Source: Burkholderia sp. 4M9327F10
GTDB lineage: Bacteria; Pseudomonadota; Gammaproteobacteria; Burkholderiales; Burkholderiaceae
Reading direction: 5' to 3'
NCBI RefSeq assembly: GCF_005503145.1
Contig: NZ_SCNV01000009.1
Coordinates: forward strand, 1-64,000
Length of the DNA: 64,000 bases
Positions 41,802-51,619 of this stretch are shown here, piece after piece. How positions within the stretch are numbered: position 1 is the first letter of the stretch; every line of letters begins with the position of its first letter. The notes under the pieces are model-generated. The model was not told where the DNA came from. It was given only the letters and a program-made list of their open reading frames with translations, and did not search any database. The position numbers and the translations under genes are program-made.

Positions 41802-43318
41802 CGTGCAAACCGCTCCGTCGCGAGCAATGAAGGACTTGTCTCCTTCTTCGCATTTCCCGGAGCCTCCGCGGCCGGCATCACAGCCGGCTCGCTCGATTCC
41901 CCCTCACTCCAGCCACCGCCAAGCGCCTTGATCAGAAACACATATTGCGCGAGCTGATCGCCACGTATTTGAGTGTTCAGGCGCTGTTGCACGAGCGAAC
42001 TTTGCTGTGCATCGATCACATCCAGATAGTTGGCGAGACCGTCCTTGTATCTCTCCGTCGAAATAGAAAGAACCCGATTCGCACTGGTGGTCGCCCTCGC
42101 CGACTGATCAGCCGCCCTGCCCAGATAGGCCAGACTCGACATCCCATCGCTGACCTCCTGGAAGGCCTTCAATACGGTTTGCGAGTAATCGTCCACGGAT
42201 GCCCGGTAACCCGCTTCCGCAAATCTGTTCATTGCCACGATCTTCCCGCCTTCGAAGATGTTTTCGAACGCGGAACCGCCCAACGACCACAGCATGCTGG
42301 AGGCCGTGAATAACGACGAAGTCGCCACCGACTCAAAACCAAATTGAGGCGTCAGCACGATGTTCGGGTAATAAGCACTCCGGGCGACACCGATCTTCGC
42401 ATTCGCAGCGGCAACGGCTCGCTCGGACGCTGCAATGTCAGGGCGGCGCTGCAGAAGCTCGGAAGGGATGCCTACCGGTATTGCCGGCAACGTCACGGGC
42501 ATCTTGCCGGCCGCCAGGGAAAACTCCGGCGCGGCAGTGCCGGTCAGGGTCGCGAGCGCATGCAGCTCGCGAGCCCGGCTCTCGTGGAGCAGTTCGCGTT
42601 GTGTCGTCGTTGCATCGAGTTCCGCCTGTTGCTGCGACACATCGAGCGCCGATGCATCGCCATCCTGGTATCGATGAGTCACAAAGGTCAGCGCCTTTTG
42701 CTGGAATTCCACCGTCGAGTCGACCACCGCGATTTCTTCATCCAGCTCGCGGACACTAAAATAGGTGGTGGCAACCTGCGCCGCCACGACGAGGCGCATG
42801 TTCTGAAGATCCGCCTTCGACTGCTCGCTATTCGCCTGAGCCGCTTCCACCTCGCGCCGCACGCGGCCGAACAGGTCGACCTCGTAGCTGGCCTGGATTC
42901 CCACCTGAATATCGTTCTGCACTGTAGAGGTGCTGGGTACGGCGTAGTCCTGCACCGGCCGGTTGCCGGAGATCCTCTCCCTGCCGCCGTCCACCCCTAC
43001 GCCCACCGACGGCATCATCGCGGACCTGGTTTCACCAAGCTCCGCTACGCTTTGCTGGTAGTGTTCGACAGATGCCTTCAAGGTTGGATTGGCCGATGCC
43101 GCCCTGGCCTCCAGATCATCAAGGTTCGAGTCGCCGAACAAGGTCCACCAGTCCCCCTTAAGAACGCCATCCTGCGGATTCGCAGCCTGCCACGGCGCCT
43201 CCGGTTTCCAGTCGGCAGGGGTTGGAACGGTCGGCTTCACATAGTCCGGCCCCACTGCACAGCCTGTGCATGCGCCAGCTATAGCCCAGGCGAAAGCAAG
43301 TTTTGTGTGGGTATTCAT
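41798..43318 (-). CDS. RND efflux outer membrane factor, NodT-like lipoprotein
   Basis: 506 residues from the ATG at 43318; the longer frame lies in the adaptor gene. Lipobox GCAVGPDY near residue 20, then TolC-type outer-membrane-efflux repeats (for example DGDASALDVSQQQAELDATTTQRELLHE and AQQSSLVQQRLNTQIRGDQLAQYVFLIKALGGGW). Exit duct of the HAE1-type pump encoded upstream. Start 11 nt from the adaptor stop. Confidence 0.9.
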   Translation of the reverse strand: MNTHTKLAFAWAIAGACTGCAVGPDYVKPTVPTPADWKPEAPWQAANPQDGVLKGDWWTLFGDSNLDDLEARAASANPTLKASVEHYQQSVAELGETRSAMMPSVGVGVDGGRERISGNRPVQDYAVPSTSTVQNDIQVGIQASYEVDLFGRVRREVEAAQANSEQSKADLQNMRLVVAAQVATTYFSVRELDEEIAVVDSTVEFQQKALTFVTHRYQDGDASALDVSQQQAELDATTTQRELLHESRARELHALATLTGTAAPEFSLAAGKMPVTLPAIPVGIPSELLQRRPDIAASERAVAAANAKIGVARSAYYPNIVLTPQFGFESVATSSLFTASSMLWSLGGSAFENIFEGGKIVAMNRFAEAGYRASVDDYSQTVLKAFQEVSDGMSSLAYLGRAADQSARATTSANRVLSISTERYKDGLANYLDVIDAQQSSLVQQRLNTQIRGDQLAQYVFLIKALGGGWSEGESSEPAVMPAAEAPGNAKKETSPSLLATERFAR

Positions 43319-43328
43319 GTGATACCCC

Positions 43329-44516
43329 TTAGCGGACAACCACGCGCTGCCCGCTCTCCAGCGAATCCGGAGGATTGAGCACCAACCGGTCCGTTGCCTT
43401 GATACCCTTGACGATCTCGAGAGTGGTGCCGTAGTCGTCACCCACGGTAACCGGCACCAGTGTGACCTTGCTGTCCGCGCCAATCACCGCAACACGCAAG
43501 CCTTCCGCGCGAAACAGCAAGGTGTTGGCCGGTATCACCACCGCGTCTTCCGACGGAAGGTCAAGCTGCACATCGGCGTACGATCCGGGTTTCAGCAGAC
43601 CTTTGGGGTTAGGCAAGTCCACTTCAATCTGCATCGAGCGCGTCACCGTATCGATCGAATTGGATATCCTCGCAATGGTTCCAGCGAAGCTCTGCCCCGG
43701 AAGCTCTGCGAGCGTCGCCTGAACCGCTTGCCCAACGCGGATTCGCTGCGAATAGGCTTCCGGTACGTAGACGTAGGTCTTGAGAATGTCGACCCTCGCG
43801 AGCATGAACAGCTCTCTACCAGGTGCTTCCGCGCCCGCGTCCACCAACGCGCCTACGTCGACGTTACGCCGCGTGATGACGCCGGGAAACGGCGCCACCA
43901 CCTGCTTGAAGCGCTCCAGCTCCTGCAGCCTGCCTACCGCCGCGGTCGCCGCCACCAGGTCCGCCTGAGACTGGGTGAGCGCGCTATCCTTTTCGTCCAC
44001 CTCCTGTTGAGACACCGCATCGTGCGAACGCAGTGTCTGCCAACGCCGTGCCGAAATGCCCGCCAGCCCCAGACTGGCCATTACCTGCTGCCGGGTCGCC
44101 TGGGCCTGGTTCAACTCCTGGTCGATCTCAGGTGTGTCGATGCTCGCGAGCAACTCGCCCTGCTTCACCTGATCGCCAATGTCCTTGTACCAATGCGCGA
44201 GATAGCCTGTACTGCGCGCATAGATCGGCGACTCCGTGTAGCCCATCAACGTGCCTGGCAAGGTCACGATTTGCCGCGCGTTTTCCGCCTTGGGGTTGAT
44301 GGCGGTAACGTATTGCGCCGTATGATCCGCGGCCGACTGTTCCAGTGCGTTGGCCTGCGAAGAGCGGTCCCAGATCGCTCTCGCGCCCAGCACGGCAAAC
44401 ACCAGCGCCACAAGAAGACCGGCTTTCGCAGCGCGGCGCACCGTACCGAGTTTGGCTTCATGCGGATCCGTATCGCGTATGAGCCTGGGTTCCAAAGGAT
44501 CACGTGTAGAGGACAT
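43329..44516 (-). CDS. RND periplasmic adaptor (membrane fusion protein)
   Basis: 395 residues from the ATG at 44516 (GGAG 7 nt upstream). N-terminal membrane anchor (AGLLVALVFAVLGARAIW), lipoyl halves (STGYLAHWYKDIGDQVKQGELLASIDTPE; VVAPFPGVITRRNVDVGALV), a coiled-coil hairpin between them, beta-barrel and membrane-proximal domains. Middle gene of the pump-adaptor-outer membrane factor operon, overlapping the pump stop region. Confidence 0.9.
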   Translation of the reverse strand: MSSTRDPLEPRLIRDTDPHEAKLGTVRRAAKAGLLVALVFAVLGARAIWDRSSQANALEQSAADHTAQYVTAINPKAENARQIVTLPGTLMGYTESPIYARSTGYLAHWYKDIGDQVKQGELLASIDTPEIDQELNQAQATRQQVMASLGLAGISARRWQTLRSHDAVSQQEVDEKDSALTQSQADLVAATAAVGRLQELERFKQVVAPFPGVITRRNVDVGALVDAGAEAPGRELFMLARVDILKTYVYVPEAYSQRIRVGQAVQATLAELPGQSFAGTIARISNSIDTVTRSMQIEVDLPNPKGLLKPGSYADVQLDLPSEDAVVIPANTLLFRAEGLRVAVIGADSKVTLVPVTVGDDYGTTLEIVKGIKATDRLVLNPPDSLESGQRVVVR

Positions 44517-44518
44517 TT

Positions 44519-47500
44519 TCATTCTCCAAGAGCCGGGTGAGCGGTAACGTCAGTCGCGTTCTTTTTGTGAAGCAGCGCGAATACCGACGGAACAAGCAAC
44601 AGGGTCGAGAACGTCGCGAACAGCAATCCCCCAATGACGGCACGCCCCAACGGCGCGTTCTGCTCGCCGCCATCGCCCATGCCGAGCGCCATCGGGATCA
44701 TGCCGATAATCATGGCAAGTGCCGTCATCAAAACCGGACGTATGCGGGTAGCGCCTGCTTCGTAGGCTGCGAGGATAGGATCGCCGAGCGCCTCCAGTCG
44801 CTCGCGGGCGAAGGCCACCACCAGAATGCTGTTGGCGGTCGCCACACCCATGGTCATAATCGCTCCCATCAGGGCCGGCACGCTCAGCGTCGTCTCGGTG
44901 ATGAACAGCATCCACGCAATTCCCGCCAGCGCGGCGGGCAGCGCTGTGATGATGATGAATGCATCGACCCATGACTGGAAATTGACGACAATCAGCAAGT
45001 AGACCAAAACAATTGCCATCACCAGCCCCACCCCCAAAGCGAGAAACGAGGAGTTCATTGTCTGGACTTGCCCCCGCAGCGTCACTCGTGAGCCTCTTGG
45101 CAGACTCGCCCTTACCTGTGCAACCATCTTTTGTATCTGATTGCTCACCGAACCAAGATCGCGGTCGTCGACGTCCGCATAGATGTCGACCGTACGCATG
45201 ATGTTGTAGTGCGAGACAACCGCCGGCTGGATACTGGGGTTCACCTGCACCAGGTTGCCGAGAAGCTGGTAGGGGTATCCCGAGCCGGAATGGGACACAG
45301 GCGTACGCAGCAGATCGTCCAGCGTGTTGATCCGGTATTGCGGCGATTGCACGGCAACGTTGTAGACGACTCCGTTCTTGCTGAGCCAGAATGACGGTGA
45401 CGTCTGAAAGCTGCCGCTCAAGGAATCCAGCATGTTTTGCGCGACATCGCTGGCTTCCAGTCCAACCTGCTGGATGTCCGTGCGGTTCATCTTCAGATCG
45501 AGCGTCGGGTTGTTGTCCAGTTGATAGACGTGCACATCCACCGCACCCGGAATTGCGCGCATTCGATACGTCAGGTCATTTGCAATCGAGCGCAGCTTTG
45601 TGATGTCGTTTCCGGAAAACTGCACGTCCATCGCGGCTGGCGAACCGAAATTCAGAATCTGGGTGACCATATCCGCCGGCTGGAAGAAAAATTCCGCACC
45701 GGGAAACTGCTTCGGCAATTCGCTGCGCAGTGTCCGGACATAGTCCTGCGTCGGCTTGCGCTTGCCTTCGCTCATCGCGACCAGAATCTCCGCATCGGAG
45801 TTGCCGATCGTTCCGGCATTGCTATACGCCAGGTTGATACCACTCACCGGCAGTCCGATGTTGTCAAGAATGGTGTTCAGGTCGTGAGAGGGAATGGTTT
45901 GCCGGATCGAGCCTTCCACCTCATCGGCCAGCTTCGCCGATTCCTCGATGCGCATCCCGGTCGGTCCACGCATATGCAAGCGGATCTGGCCCGAATCGAC
46001 GCTCGGAAAGAAGTCCCTGCCCAGCACCAGAAACAGCGAGCACGACAGCAGGCAGAAGCCGACGAACACGGGAACGAATATTCGCCTGCGCGACAATATG
46101 CTTTCGAGCACAACCACGTAGTTCGCACGCAGGCGCTCAAAGCCGGCCTCGAAGCGTCGCTGGACACGGTGAAACATGCTGGGCCGTTCATCCGACGGCG
46201 CATGCGTAACGTTCGCCATCAAAAACTTCACCAGCGTTGGCACCAGCGTGCGCGACAGGATGTACGACGGGATCATGGCGAACACCACGGCCTCCGCCAA
46301 CGGCACGAACAGAAATCGCGCGACGCCATTGAGAAAGAACATTGGCACGAAGACGATACAGATGCACAGCGTCGAGACGAGCGCCGGAACCGCAATCTCG
46401 CCCGCCCCGGTCAGAATGGCTTCGTCCAACGGCGTACCGAGGTGCAAATGGCGTTCGATGTTTTCGATCGTCACCGTCGCATCGTCAACGAGAATACCGA
46501 CCGCCAGGGCGAGCCCCCCGAGGGTCATCAGGTTGATCGTCTCCCCAAGGGCACTCAACACAATGATCGACGAGAGGATCGACAATGGAATCGACACGGC
46601 AATGATCACGGTGCTGCGCCAGTTTCCGAGAAACATCAGAATCATCGCCGCCGTCAGCGCGGCCGCAATCAGCGCTTCGCGCACGACACCGGAAATGGCG
46701 CTCTTGACGAAAACCGACTGATCGAACAACGGCGTAATACGAAGTTCTTTCGGAAGCGTTGCCGCCGCCAACGGCAGCAGCTTCCTCAGATCACTCACTA
46801 TTTGCAGGGTCGATGAATCGCCGTTCTTCAGGACGGATTGCAGCACACCGCGCCGGCCGTCCTGACGCACGACATTCGTTTGTGGCGAGAACCCGTCCCG
46901 GACATGCGCCACCTCATTCAGATAGGTTGTCGAGCCGTTCCTCGTTACGACTGGGATCGCATTCAACTCGCCAACGGTGTCAGGCGCACCGTTGACATTC
47001 ACCTGATATTCGGTCGGCCCGAGCTTTGCGGTACCCGATGGCAATATCAGGTTCTGCGCATTCACGGCGTTTACGACATCGATCGGCGTCAGGTTCTTCG
47101 CGAGAAGTGCCTGAGTATCGAGGTCGACCGCGATCACGCGCGACTTGCCTCCATAAGGATAGGGTATTGCCGTGCCCGGAATCGTCACAAGCTGAGGACG
47201 CAGGAAGTTCATCCCAAGGTCGTTCAACTGCTGTTCCGACAGCGTGTCGCTGGACAAGCCCAACTGAATGATCGGTACGCTCGAGGCCGAATACTTGATC
47301 ACGAGCGGCGGCGTAATGCCTGGAGGCAACTGCCGCAATATCTGTTGACAGTTTGCGACCGCCTGTGCGACAGCCATCGGCACGCTGGCATTCGGGCGCA
47401 TGTAAAGCTTGATCACCCCCACCCCGGAGAGGGACGACGACTCGATATGCTCGATGTCGTTGACCGTCGTTGTCAAACTGCGCTCGCTGACAGTCACGAT

Positions 47501-47698
47501 CCGCTGTTCCATATCGGACGCATCGAAACCGCTATAGCTCCAGATGATACTGACGACCGGGATGTCGATGTCCGGGAAGATATCGGTCGGCATCTTGAGC
47601 AAAACGAAAGGCGTTGCTATCAGGATCAGAAGTGCCGCGACGATGAAGGTCAGCGGCCTCTGTAACGCTATCTTTACGATCCACATGGCACTGGTCAC
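44519..47698 (-). CDS. RND multidrug-type efflux pump (HAE1 family)
   Basis: 1059 residues from the GTG at 47698; the ATG at 47686 is an alternative and neither has a strong ribosome binding site. Twelve membrane helices; the fourth has LAVGILVDDATVTIEN with the adjacent Asp pair of hydrophobic/amphiphilic drug exporters, unlike the metal pump at 8548-11652. First gene of its operon; probably regulated by the TetR protein at 49955-50620 or the LysR protein at 51620, which is inference. Confidence 0.9.
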   Translation of the reverse strand: MTSAMWIVKIALQRPLTFIVAALLILIATPFVLLKMPTDIFPDIDIPVVSIIWSYSGFDASDMEQRIVTVSERSLTTTVNDIEHIESSSLSGVGVIKLYMRPNASVPMAVAQAVANCQQILRQLPPGITPPLVIKYSASSVPIIQLGLSSDTLSEQQLNDLGMNFLRPQLVTIPGTAIPYPYGGKSRVIAVDLDTQALLAKNLTPIDVVNAVNAQNLILPSGTAKLGPTEYQVNVNGAPDTVGELNAIPVVTRNGSTTYLNEVAHVRDGFSPQTNVVRQDGRRGVLQSVLKNGDSSTLQIVSDLRKLLPLAAATLPKELRITPLFDQSVFVKSAISGVVREALIAAALTAAMILMFLGNWRSTVIIAVSIPLSILSSIIVLSALGETINLMTLGGLALAVGILVDDATVTIENIERHLHLGTPLDEAILTGAGEIAVPALVSTLCICIVFVPMFFLNGVARFLFVPLAEAVVFAMIPSYILSRTLVPTLVKFLMANVTHAPSDERPSMFHRVQRRFEAGFERLRANYVVVLESILSRRRIFVPVFVGFCLLSCSLFLVLGRDFFPSVDSGQIRLHMRGPTGMRIEESAKLADEVEGSIRQTIPSHDLNTILDNIGLPVSGINLAYSNAGTIGNSDAEILVAMSEGKRKPTQDYVRTLRSELPKQFPGAEFFFQPADMVTQILNFGSPAAMDVQFSGNDITKLRSIANDLTYRMRAIPGAVDVHVYQLDNNPTLDLKMNRTDIQQVGLEASDVAQNMLDSLSGSFQTSPSFWLSKNGVVYNVAVQSPQYRINTLDDLLRTPVSHSGSGYPYQLLGNLVQVNPSIQPAVVSHYNIMRTVDIYADVDDRDLGSVSNQIQKMVAQVRASLPRGSRVTLRGQVQTMNSSFLALGVGLVMAIVLVYLLIVVNFQSWVDAFIIITALPAALAGIAWMLFITETTLSVPALMGAIMTMGVATANSILVVAFARERLEALGDPILAAYEAGATRIRPVLMTALAMIIGMIPMALGMGDGGEQNAPLGRAVIGGLLFATFSTLLLVPSVFALLHKKNATDVTAHPALGE

Positions 47699-47989
47699 TC
47701 AAAAGGTTAATGTCGGCGCACTTCACCCAGCTCATCGGCCCATCCGGGGATCACGCGCTCAAAGCAAAGATCTCTTCCCCTGTTGAGACCGACAGCTACT
47801 TTTGCCCGCGGATCCACCTGCCACTGCCCTTTTCACTCCGCGGCAGTGACGCCATGTAACTTACAAATCATCTACAATAAATTCGTTATGCTTAATATGT
47901 TTTTATCAACACTTCCCGCCTGACCGGACTCGACTGAAGCGAATCTTTATCGCTTTCCAGATTCCTCAGATCTGATCTGGCGAGTCAGA
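47699..47989. other. AT-rich promoter region of the drug-efflux operon
   Basis: 291 bp, with an AT-rich stretch at 47860-47930 likely to contain the minus-strand promoter. No gene seen. Confidence 0.5.
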
Positions 47990-48460
47990 TCAGAAATTTC
48001 CGGGCCGATGATCGGAGTGTCGAAAGTCATTCGTCTGTCGCAACGAGTGTATTGCGTTGGAAACTTTCCCTGCCCAGCCGCTCATGGTCAACAGACACCC
48101 TGCCTTGGCGAGCACCTCTACTACTGAAAGAGCGAAGCCCATCCGAAGGCTTTTCAGTTCCAGCAACAGCGAAGGCGAGATGGCCAGTATGCTCAGCGCG
48201 CATATCACGATGTAGACGACACTTGCCCACTTCACGTTCAGAAAAGTCAAAGTAGCGATAAAAACAAACATTAGCTTTGCAAAGACCAACGCGGCGGTAG
48301 CCATCCCGGATGGCGTTGCTTCCAGTTCCCAAGGAAGTTCCGCCACGCTCCACAGCACGGTAAACGCAATAAATGCGCGAGCCGAACTACAGAAAGGAAA
48401 CATTGAACGTCTCGTGGAGTCGAGCTTTAGCCAGGTCCTTTCATATGGATTCGGGATCAT
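47990..48460 (-). CDS. Four-helix hypothetical membrane protein
   Basis: 156 residues from the ATG at 48460 (GGGGAACGGAA upstream). Four hydrophobic segments (AFIAFTVLWSVAEL; AALVFAKLMFVFIATLTFL; ASVVYIVICALSILAISPSLLL; ALSVVEVLAKAGCLLTMSGW) with short loops. No family recognised. Its start is 17 nt after the stop of the 82-aa gene, so the two form a small operon. Confidence 0.6.
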   Translation of the reverse strand: MIPNPYERTWLKLDSTRRSMFPFCSSARAFIAFTVLWSVAELPWELEATPSGMATAALVFAKLMFVFIATLTFLNVKWASVVYIVICALSILAISPSLLLELKSLRMGFALSVVEVLAKAGCLLTMSGWAGKVSNAIHSLRQTNDFRHSDHRPGNF

Positions 48461-48477
48461 TTCCGTTCCCCAGATGT

Positions 48478-48726
48478 TCAGCCGCGCCGCAATGCCGACA
48501 GTGCACGGGCCATGACTTCGGCCGACTTGAGAGCATGCCGGAACGACACATCTTCCGCGATCTCCCGGCCGTTCAGATTCACGACCCAGGCTCGCTCGTT
48601 CCAGTAGCATGTGACACGACCCGCCGCTACCGCTGCGCTATACCACCGCCAGACCTTCGCATCCAGGATGTTGTCGTCCTGCGGCGCAGGAAACCCAGAT
48701 GCCGCGTCGAACTCCTGATTCTTCAT
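48478..48726 (-). CDS. Small hypothetical soluble protein
   Basis: 82 residues, start supported by GAGGCTAGC-ATG. Contains WRWYSAAVAAGRVTCYWNERAWVVNLNGREIAEDVSFRHA. No domain recognised and no signal peptide. Forms a small operon with the membrane protein at 47990-48460. Confidence 0.55.
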   Translation of the reverse strand: MKNQEFDAASGFPAPQDDNILDAKVWRWYSAAVAAGRVTCYWNERAWVVNLNGREIAEDVSFRHALKSAEVMARALSALRRG

Positions 48727-48803
48727 GCTAGCCTCATCGAATGCCGGTCACTCCAGCGAGCCGCACCTGGCATCGCAGAACCTTCGTCCCTTCCGCCCAT
48801 TCA

Positions 48804-49193
48804 TCAAGTCGTTGACTTCACGCCCATCATGTCCCACATGAACCTGATAGATGAAATACGATCCACGAGCATGTCAACGGCAGTACCACACATCAATGAC
48901 GTTGGCATTTGCGACCCAACAAGTGTCCATATTTTTATTCTGGCTCCCGTGAATAGGAAGATAGTCGAGCGATGATCGGCCAGCCAGTCTACGATCGAAT
49001 AGGATGATGGAGTAGATAGTTTGCCGACCCCATACAAACGTATGTCTGCCTGAGAAACGGAAAACCCAGCAAGCGCTGCTGTCATTGCGGAATGACCTTC
49101 ATAAAACCGGCACGAGGGCTCGCCCAACCACACGCACCCTCCTGAATGGCGACCCGTCTTCGATACGCTACGGTACGTATCGAATTCTGGCAT
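48804..49193 (-). CDS. Doubtful hypothetical protein
   Basis: 129 codons with a plausible hydrophobic part but no domain and an unusual mix of Ser, Met and Ile. The start region overlaps a CGATACG / CGTATCG palindrome (49161-49182), which suggests that if there is a gene it starts later, at MTAALAGF (about 49085). Low certainty. Confidence 0.25.
   Translation of the reverse strand: MPEFDTYRSVSKTGRHSGGCVWLGEPSCRFYEGHSAMTAALAGFSVSQADIRLYGVGKLSTPSSYSIVDWLADHRSTIFLFTGARIKIWTLVGSQMPTSLMCGTAVDMLVDRISSIRFMWDMMGVKSTT
49161..49182. promoter_or_regulatory. CGATACG/CGTATCG inverted repeat
   Basis: 7-bp arms with an 8-nt spacer containing CGGTA. TetR-type operator form, and one of the two TetR genes of the window lies 800 bp away. 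Compare the GTTACGA palindrome at 38416-38440. Confidence 0.45.
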
Positions 49194-49342
49194 GAACTGG
49201 CCTTATTACGCAACCAATGGAAAACCATCCGTCAGGAGGCCTTGGCGCTGACGCAAGCGCAATGGTGCATCAATGCGTGACGCGCAAGCGTGAATCGCCT
49301 GAAGTGCGACGCGCTCAATGGCGCGGTCCGGCGGATCCGCTT

Positions 49343-49846
49343 CTAGTGCTGTGTCGAAGTTTCAGACCGAGTATGGACGGCGCCCATGATCGCCCTGACG
49401 AGATGGGGATTGTTCGGTTGCGGGGTGACTTCTGCCCGTAGACCATACCCTTTGAGTTTTCGAAAGAAGTACGTAAGCCACAAGGGATGCCCATCAGGAC
49501 ATGAAAATATCAGTTGTTCGTAATCGTAGTAGAGCAACGCATGCGTCACGAAGCGATACAGATTCTCGCAGGCCGTTGTCGATCCCCGCTCATCCAGCGT
49601 AATAAAGAGGGTCCACAAATCTGGCTCCGCTCCTGCCACGGCCTGAAAGCTTTTAATTCCTTCGGCCAGACTTAAGGACCCAGACTTATCCGGCGTTGGC
49701 GCCGTCACCGCCCCTTCATTCAAGCGCCGTTGGTAACTCACCGATGTACTCCGTGCATTCGCTGAACTCCCGCCTGATGTCACGAACGATCTAACAGCCC
49801 CATAGTATAGGAAGAGTGTTGAAACTGGAAACGGTCCTAAGGCCAC
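49343..49846 (-). CDS. Hypothetical protein
   Basis: 167 codons. The C-terminal 100 residues (LWTLFITLDERGSTTACENLYRF..., ALLYYDYEQLIFSCPDGHPLWLTYFFRKLKGYG) have protein-like composition, whereas the N-terminus looks less natural, so the true start may be downstream. No family recognised. Confidence 0.4.
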   Translation of the reverse strand: MALGPFPVSTLFLYYGAVRSFVTSGGSSANARSTSVSYQRRLNEGAVTAPTPDKSGSLSLAEGIKSFQAVAGAEPDLWTLFITLDERGSTTACENLYRFVTHALLYYDYEQLIFSCPDGHPLWLTYFFRKLKGYGLRAEVTPQPNNPHLVRAIMGAVHTRSETSTQH

Positions 49847-49954
49847 GCACTACGGAGGTGTCCTAAAATCGAAAGTGTGTTTGAAAGTCCTTCGGCGCAG
49901 GTCTAGGTCACGCTGTTTAGTTAATACAAATGCGATTCCTGCAAACGCTTCAGG

Positions 49955-50620
49955 CTATCCATCGCCGGGTGGCGCCAGGCCCGCGAAGATTGCATCCAGT
50001 AAGCTATCGATGTGTGGTTCTGTTGGCATAGGATCAGCACCCGCTTCCAGGACTCGCTGATAGAGGCTTCCGACCAGAACATCCAGGGCGATGTCCACGT
50101 CGAGATCCGCCCTCAACTCGCCGCTATTTATACCGCTGCGGAGAATCGCACCGGCAAGCTGTCGCCGCGGCTTAAACCACTCAGTACGTAGCGCCCTTCT
50201 GACGTCGTCATCGTTCTGGGCCTGAGCGATCAGGAAGCACAACATTTTCCCGAAGCGGCCGTTTAATGTATTAGCAAGGTTGCGCATCGACGCGCGAAGG
50301 CTTTCCCGGGCGGTGGAACATTGCTCGATTGGCGCCGCAAGCTTCGCCTCCTTAAAGAAAGCATGCGAGACAATGGAGCAGACGTCCGGCCAGCGCCGAT
50401 AGATTGTGGTCTTTGCAACGCCCGAATACGTGGCGATGCTTTCAACTGTCAGACCGTCAAATCCGGAACGCTCGCCTATGGCGAGTGCACTTTGCACGAT
50501 CGATTCCGTCACCCGAGCGTCCAGCTCATGAACATTGACGCGTTTCGACTGCAGTCTTCGCTCTCGTCGCTCCGTGGAACGGCCGGCTTTTCTGCTTTTT
50601 TTTTCGTTCTTTTTCGCCAT
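49955..50620 (-). CDS. TetR/AcrR-family regulator
   Basis: 221 residues from the ATG at 50620. A basic N-terminal tail (KKNEKKSRKAGRSTERRERR) precedes the TetR helix-turn-helix GFDGLTVESIATYSGVAKTTIYRRWPDVCSIV. The C-terminal domain is similar to the regulator at 33247-33912 (GELRADLDVDIALDVLVGSLYQRVL). It may control the drug-efflux operon at 41-48 kb; the nearby CGATACG palindrome is a candidate site. Confidence 0.87.
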   Translation of the reverse strand: MAKKNEKKSRKAGRSTERRERRLQSKRVNVHELDARVTESIVQSALAIGERSGFDGLTVESIATYSGVAKTTIYRRWPDVCSIVSHAFFKEAKLAAPIEQCSTARESLRASMRNLANTLNGRFGKMLCFLIAQAQNDDDVRRALRTEWFKPRRQLAGAILRSGINSGELRADLDVDIALDVLVGSLYQRVLEAGADPMPTEPHIDSLLDAIFAGLAPPGDG

Positions 50621-50751
50621 TTCCGGCCTCACCCCGGTCCCTCGGTTCTACATGAAAACGGGTCGGACAGGACGACGCGGCACGCGTCGACACCTCAAAC
50701 GTAGCAGGAGTGAATTGAGCGGTCGGCGCAATCCACAAAACTCACGCAGCG

Positions 50752-51177
50752 CTACTCCGGCATAAACCCGTCAAGCCTCTTATTCGCGGCAAACACCGCA
50801 ACAAATGGCGCAATACGCAATTGTTCGTCATGAAGCGCAACGATCCTTGCGATATCGCCGAATGCTTCCTCGTCGAGAGACCATTGCCCCAGTCCATGCC
50901 CCCTGCCCAGCGCAGCTTTGACAGCCTCCTGTGCCGCAATTTTTTCCTCGTGAGTCACGGTTCCATAGCCGTCATCGGCGAGAAATCCGCATAATGCGAC
51001 GACCTTGATCAAGGTCTCCAGATGAAAGCCTGAACCAAAGCCGATGCGCATCATTTCAAGCGCCATATGATTTCGCAGAGACAGGCTGTCAACGAATACC
51101 GTGGGAATCGGCAGCAGACTTGCCTTGATTGCTTCGAGTGTCTCGGCCACTTCTTGCGAACGACTTCTTGAATTCAT
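50752..51177 (-). CDS. Hypothetical soluble protein
   Basis: 141 residues from the ATG at 51177. Helical, with DSLSLRNHMALEMMRIGFGSGFHLETLIKVVALCGFL and a C-terminus FVAVFAANKRLDGFMPE. Natural-looking composition but no recognised family. It lies upstream of the TetR gene on the same strand and could be co-transcribed. Confidence 0.55.
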   Translation of the reverse strand: MNSRSRSQEVAETLEAIKASLLPIPTVFVDSLSLRNHMALEMMRIGFGSGFHLETLIKVVALCGFLADDGYGTVTHEEKIAAQEAVKAALGRGHGLGQWSLDEEAFGDIARIVALHDEQLRIAPFVAVFAANKRLDGFMPE

Positions 51178-51619
51178 ACGGACCACCAAGTGATTTTTTC
51201 AGATTCCCGGTTTCGATGCTTTGTGCCGCATGAATCTTTCAGTCATCTTTCTCACCGGCCGGCTTTGCTGACGCGCCAGTAGCCTCCGGGAAAGGAAGCG
51301 TGCCCAGTATAGACAAACGCCAGGTGTCCTGCTCTCGAACTGACGATCCACCCGCAAAGCATGCCGCTGTAACGACAGGCAGCCAGACCACCAAACGGGC
51401 CTCGCACTTAAACCATCGTATAGGGTCGTTAACCGGACGACGACAATCATGTAATCCTTAGTAGCCTTGTTCGAAGCTGGCAGCGTTACTAATATAAATC
51501 AGCCAGTTCTGACTTCGATTGTGGTTCGCGTCTCAACTCCGCGAACTTCAGACGCTGCACGGCCCTCGAGACCGAGAATCAAGCGGGCGTTTCGAAAAAT
51601 ATCATTCTGGAGAGTAGAG
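51178..51619. other. Divergent intergenic region before the LysR gene
   Basis: 442 bp between the minus-strand hypothetical gene and the LysR start. LysR proteins often bind such regions, but I found no clear T-N11-A box. No gene seen. Confidence 0.4.

Noticed and set aside
45437-46816. 459-codon plus-strand ORF opposite the HAE1 RND pump
   Set aside because: Shadow frame of a GC-rich gene; Arg/Gln/His-rich and no domain.
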